Source: DAOMFB01 sp035519355
Lineage (GTDB): Bacteria > Acidobacteriota > Thermoanaerobaculia > UBA5066
NCBI GenBank assembly: GCA_035519355.1
Contig: DATIWM010000252.1
Span: forward strand, 1-15,208
Direction: 5' to 3'
DNA: 15,208 bases
The notes under the pieces were generated by a model. The model was not told where the DNA came from. It made no database searches and saw only the letters and a list, made by a program, of their open reading frames with translations. The position numbers and the translations under genes are program-made. Shown piece by piece: positions 13,696-15,208 of the stretch (the stretch's first letter is position 1; each line of letters begins with the position of its first letter).

Positions 13696-15208
13696 ATGCT
13701 CCGTCCCCGCCCCGTGCTGCTCGCCGTACTCGACGGTTTCGGGAGAGCGCCCGACTCTCCCGGAAACGCCGTGTCGCGCGCGACGACCCCGACGTTCGAC
13801 GCTCTGTACGCGGGGCGCCCCTGGACGATGGTCGAGACCTCCGGCGAGCGGGTCGGCCTCCCCGAGGGCCAGATGGGGAACTCCGAGGTGGGCCACACGA
13901 TCCTCGGGGCCGGGCGCGTCGTCTACCAGGACATCGTCCGGATCACGAAGTCGATCCGGGACGGCGACTTCTTCGCGAACCCCGCCCTCGTCGGAGCCTG
14001 CGTCGCCGCGAAGGCCGGGAGCGGAACGCTCCATTTCTTCGGCCTCCTCTCGCACGGCGGCGTCCACTCGCTTCAGGAACACCTCGATGCGCTGATCGAG
14101 CTGGCGCACCGGCAGTGCGTGCCCCGCGTCGTCGTCCACGCCTTCCTCGACGGGCGCGACACGCCGCCCACCTCGGGCGTCGTGAACGTCCGGGAGCTGC
14201 AGGAGCGGCTGTCGCGTGACCCGGCGGCGCGCCTCGGCTCCATCGTCGGGCGCTACTACGCCATGGACCGCGACAAGCGATGGGACCGTGTGGAAAAGGC
14301 CTATCGCCTCCTGACAGAAGGCCTCGCCGCGCAGGTCGTCCCCGACGCCGGCGCCGCCGTGGCCGTCGAAGCCGCCTACGCCCGGAACGTCACGGACGAG
14401 TTCATGGAGCCGATCTCCGTCCGCGACTCCGAAGGGGCCGCCCCCCGCGTCGTCGCCGACGGGGACGCCGCCGTCTTCTTCAACTTCCGGGCGGACCGGC
14501 CCCGCGAGCTGTCGAGAGCGTTCTTCGAGACGGAGTTCCAAGGCTTCTCACGCCGCGTCCACCCGAAGATCTCCCTGACCTCGATGACCGAGTACCAGGC
14601 CGACTTTCCGCTCCCGGTCGCCTTCCCGCCGCAGTCTCTCGTCAACTCCTTCCCGCAGGTCCTCGCGGCGCGGCAGATGACCAACCTCCGGATCGCCGAG
14701 ACGGAGAAGTACGCCCACGTGACGTTCTTCTTCAACGGCGGCGAGGAGAAGGTCTATCCCGGCGAGGAACGGATCCTCGTCCCGTCGCCCAAGGTCGCCA
14801 CGTACGACCTGAAACCGGAGATGTCGGCCTACGAGGTGACGGAGAAGCTCCTCTCCGCCATCGCCGGCGACCGCTTCGACTTCATCCTCGTCAACTACGC
14901 GAACTGCGACATGGTCGGACACACCGGCGACTTCGAGGCGGCGAAGAAGGCCGTCCAGGTCGTCGACGGCTGCCTCGGGCGGGTCCTGGCGGCTGTAAAG
15001 TCGAAAGGCGGCGCCGCCATCGTCACCTCCGACCACGGAAACGCCGAGAAGATGTGGGACGACGAGCGGAACGAGCCCTACACCGCCCACACCATCGGCC
15101 CCGTCCCCCTCATCCTCGCCCTCGCGCCCCCCGAGGCCGACTGCGCGAAGCTGGCCGACAACGGCTCGCTGGAAGACGTCTCCCCCACCCTCCTCGGCCT
15201 CATGGGGA
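13696..15208 (+). CDS. gpmI: 2,3-bisphosphoglycerate-independent phosphoglycerate mutase (3'-truncated by window end)
   Basis: This enzyme interconverts 3- and 2-phosphoglycerate in glycolysis/gluconeogenesis, using two Mn ions and a phosphoserine intermediate. The window holds 504 codons of an expected 510-520, ending in EDVSPTLLGLMG, the usual C-terminal motif. Visible are VLDGFG with metal ligand Asp13, GNSEVGH with catalytic Ser63, LLSHGGVHS with His124, DGRDTPP near 152-158, GRYYAMDRDKRWDR near 185-198, NFRADRPREL, RIAETEKYAHVTFFFNGG, NYANCDMVGHTG, TSDHGNAE and a final TAHT. Asp13, Ser63 and His124 each sit one position after the Bacillus enzyme numbering as I recall it, so the fold is uninterrupted. 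The start ATG 13696 is fixed by GGAGGAGA 7 nt upstream. It is divergent from the GWxTD gene. Only the last few codons and the stop lie outside the window. Confidence 0.97.
   Translation, partial: MLRPRPVLLAVLDGFGRAPDSPGNAVSRATTPTFDALYAGRPWTMVETSGERVGLPEGQMGNSEVGHTILGAGRVVYQDIVRITKSIRDGDFFANPALVGACVAAKAGSGTLHFFGLLSHGGVHSLQEHLDALIELAHRQCVPRVVVHAFLDGRDTPPTSGVVNVRELQERLSRDPAARLGSIVGRYYAMDRDKRWDRVEKAYRLLTEGLAAQVVPDAGAAVAVEAAYARNVTDEFMEPISVRDSEGAAPRVVADGDAAVFFNFRADRPRELSRAFFETEFQGFSRRVHPKISLTSMTEYQADFPLPVAFPPQSLVNSFPQVLAARQMTNLRIAETEKYAHVTFFFNGGEEKVYPGEERILVPSPKVATYDLKPEMSAYEVTEKLLSAIAGDRFDFILVNYANCDMVGHTGDFEAAKKAVQVVDGCLGRVLAAVKSKGGAAIVTSDHGNAEKMWDDERNEPYTAHTIGPVPLILALAPPEADCAKLADNGSLEDVSPTLLGLMG

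Noticed and set aside
13594..14541. Minus-strand extension of the GWxTD frame by over 300 codons
   Set aside because: It is antisense to gpmI, whose motifs are intact; the signal peptide begins at ATG 13593.

Overview
The window is a chromosomal stretch of a GC-rich bacterium, most likely an Acidobacteriota member near Thermoanaerobaculia or Holophagae. The basis is the protein families: an acidobacterial VWFA-related protein, a GWxTD-family protein, a DUF5777-type beta-barrel, a DUF4388/HDOD protein and a secreted protein with 'N-terminal propeller plus repeated surface domain' architecture. The taxonomic placement is inference. I see no rRNA, tRNA, CRISPR array, insertion sequence, phage gene or attachment site.

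Layout. Positions 1-414 (minus) hold the N-terminal third of an AmmeMemoRadiSam-type radical SAM enzyme that runs off the left edge. Divergent from it is a two-gene unit (472-3884, plus): a secreted beta-propeller protein and a small outer-membrane barrel. This unit converges, across 21 bp containing a hairpin, on a periplasmic 5'-nucleotidase/cyclic phosphodiesterase (3906-5645, minus). Divergent from that are nth (endonuclease III) and tdk (thymidine kinase), which overlap by 4 bp. A 310 bp gene-free stretch (7017-7326), AT-richer and full of short repeats, separates tdk from the convergent large subunit of methylmalonyl-CoA mutase (7327-8910, minus). From 8947 (plus) a DUF4388/HDOD regulator is followed 20 bp later by a secreted VWFA-related protein. 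This converges with a 4 bp gap on a GWxTD-family exported protein (12067-13593, minus). At the right edge gpmI (glycolytic phosphoglycerate mutase, plus) begins and is cut by the window end a few codons before its expected stop.

The genes do not form one pathway. They are short units in alternating orientation, mixing housekeeping enzymes (nth, tdk, gpmI, mutase) with envelope or secreted proteins of poorly known function. Genes inside units carry clear Shine-Dalgarno sequences, whereas several first genes lack one and have a -10-like hexamer only 6-10 nt before the start codon, suggesting leaderless or very short-leader transcripts. I do not see a clear novel multi-gene system. The best leads are the repeat-rich gap at 7017-7326, the DUF4388/HDOD plus VWFA pair, the propeller/barrel pair, and the degenerate GWxTD signature.
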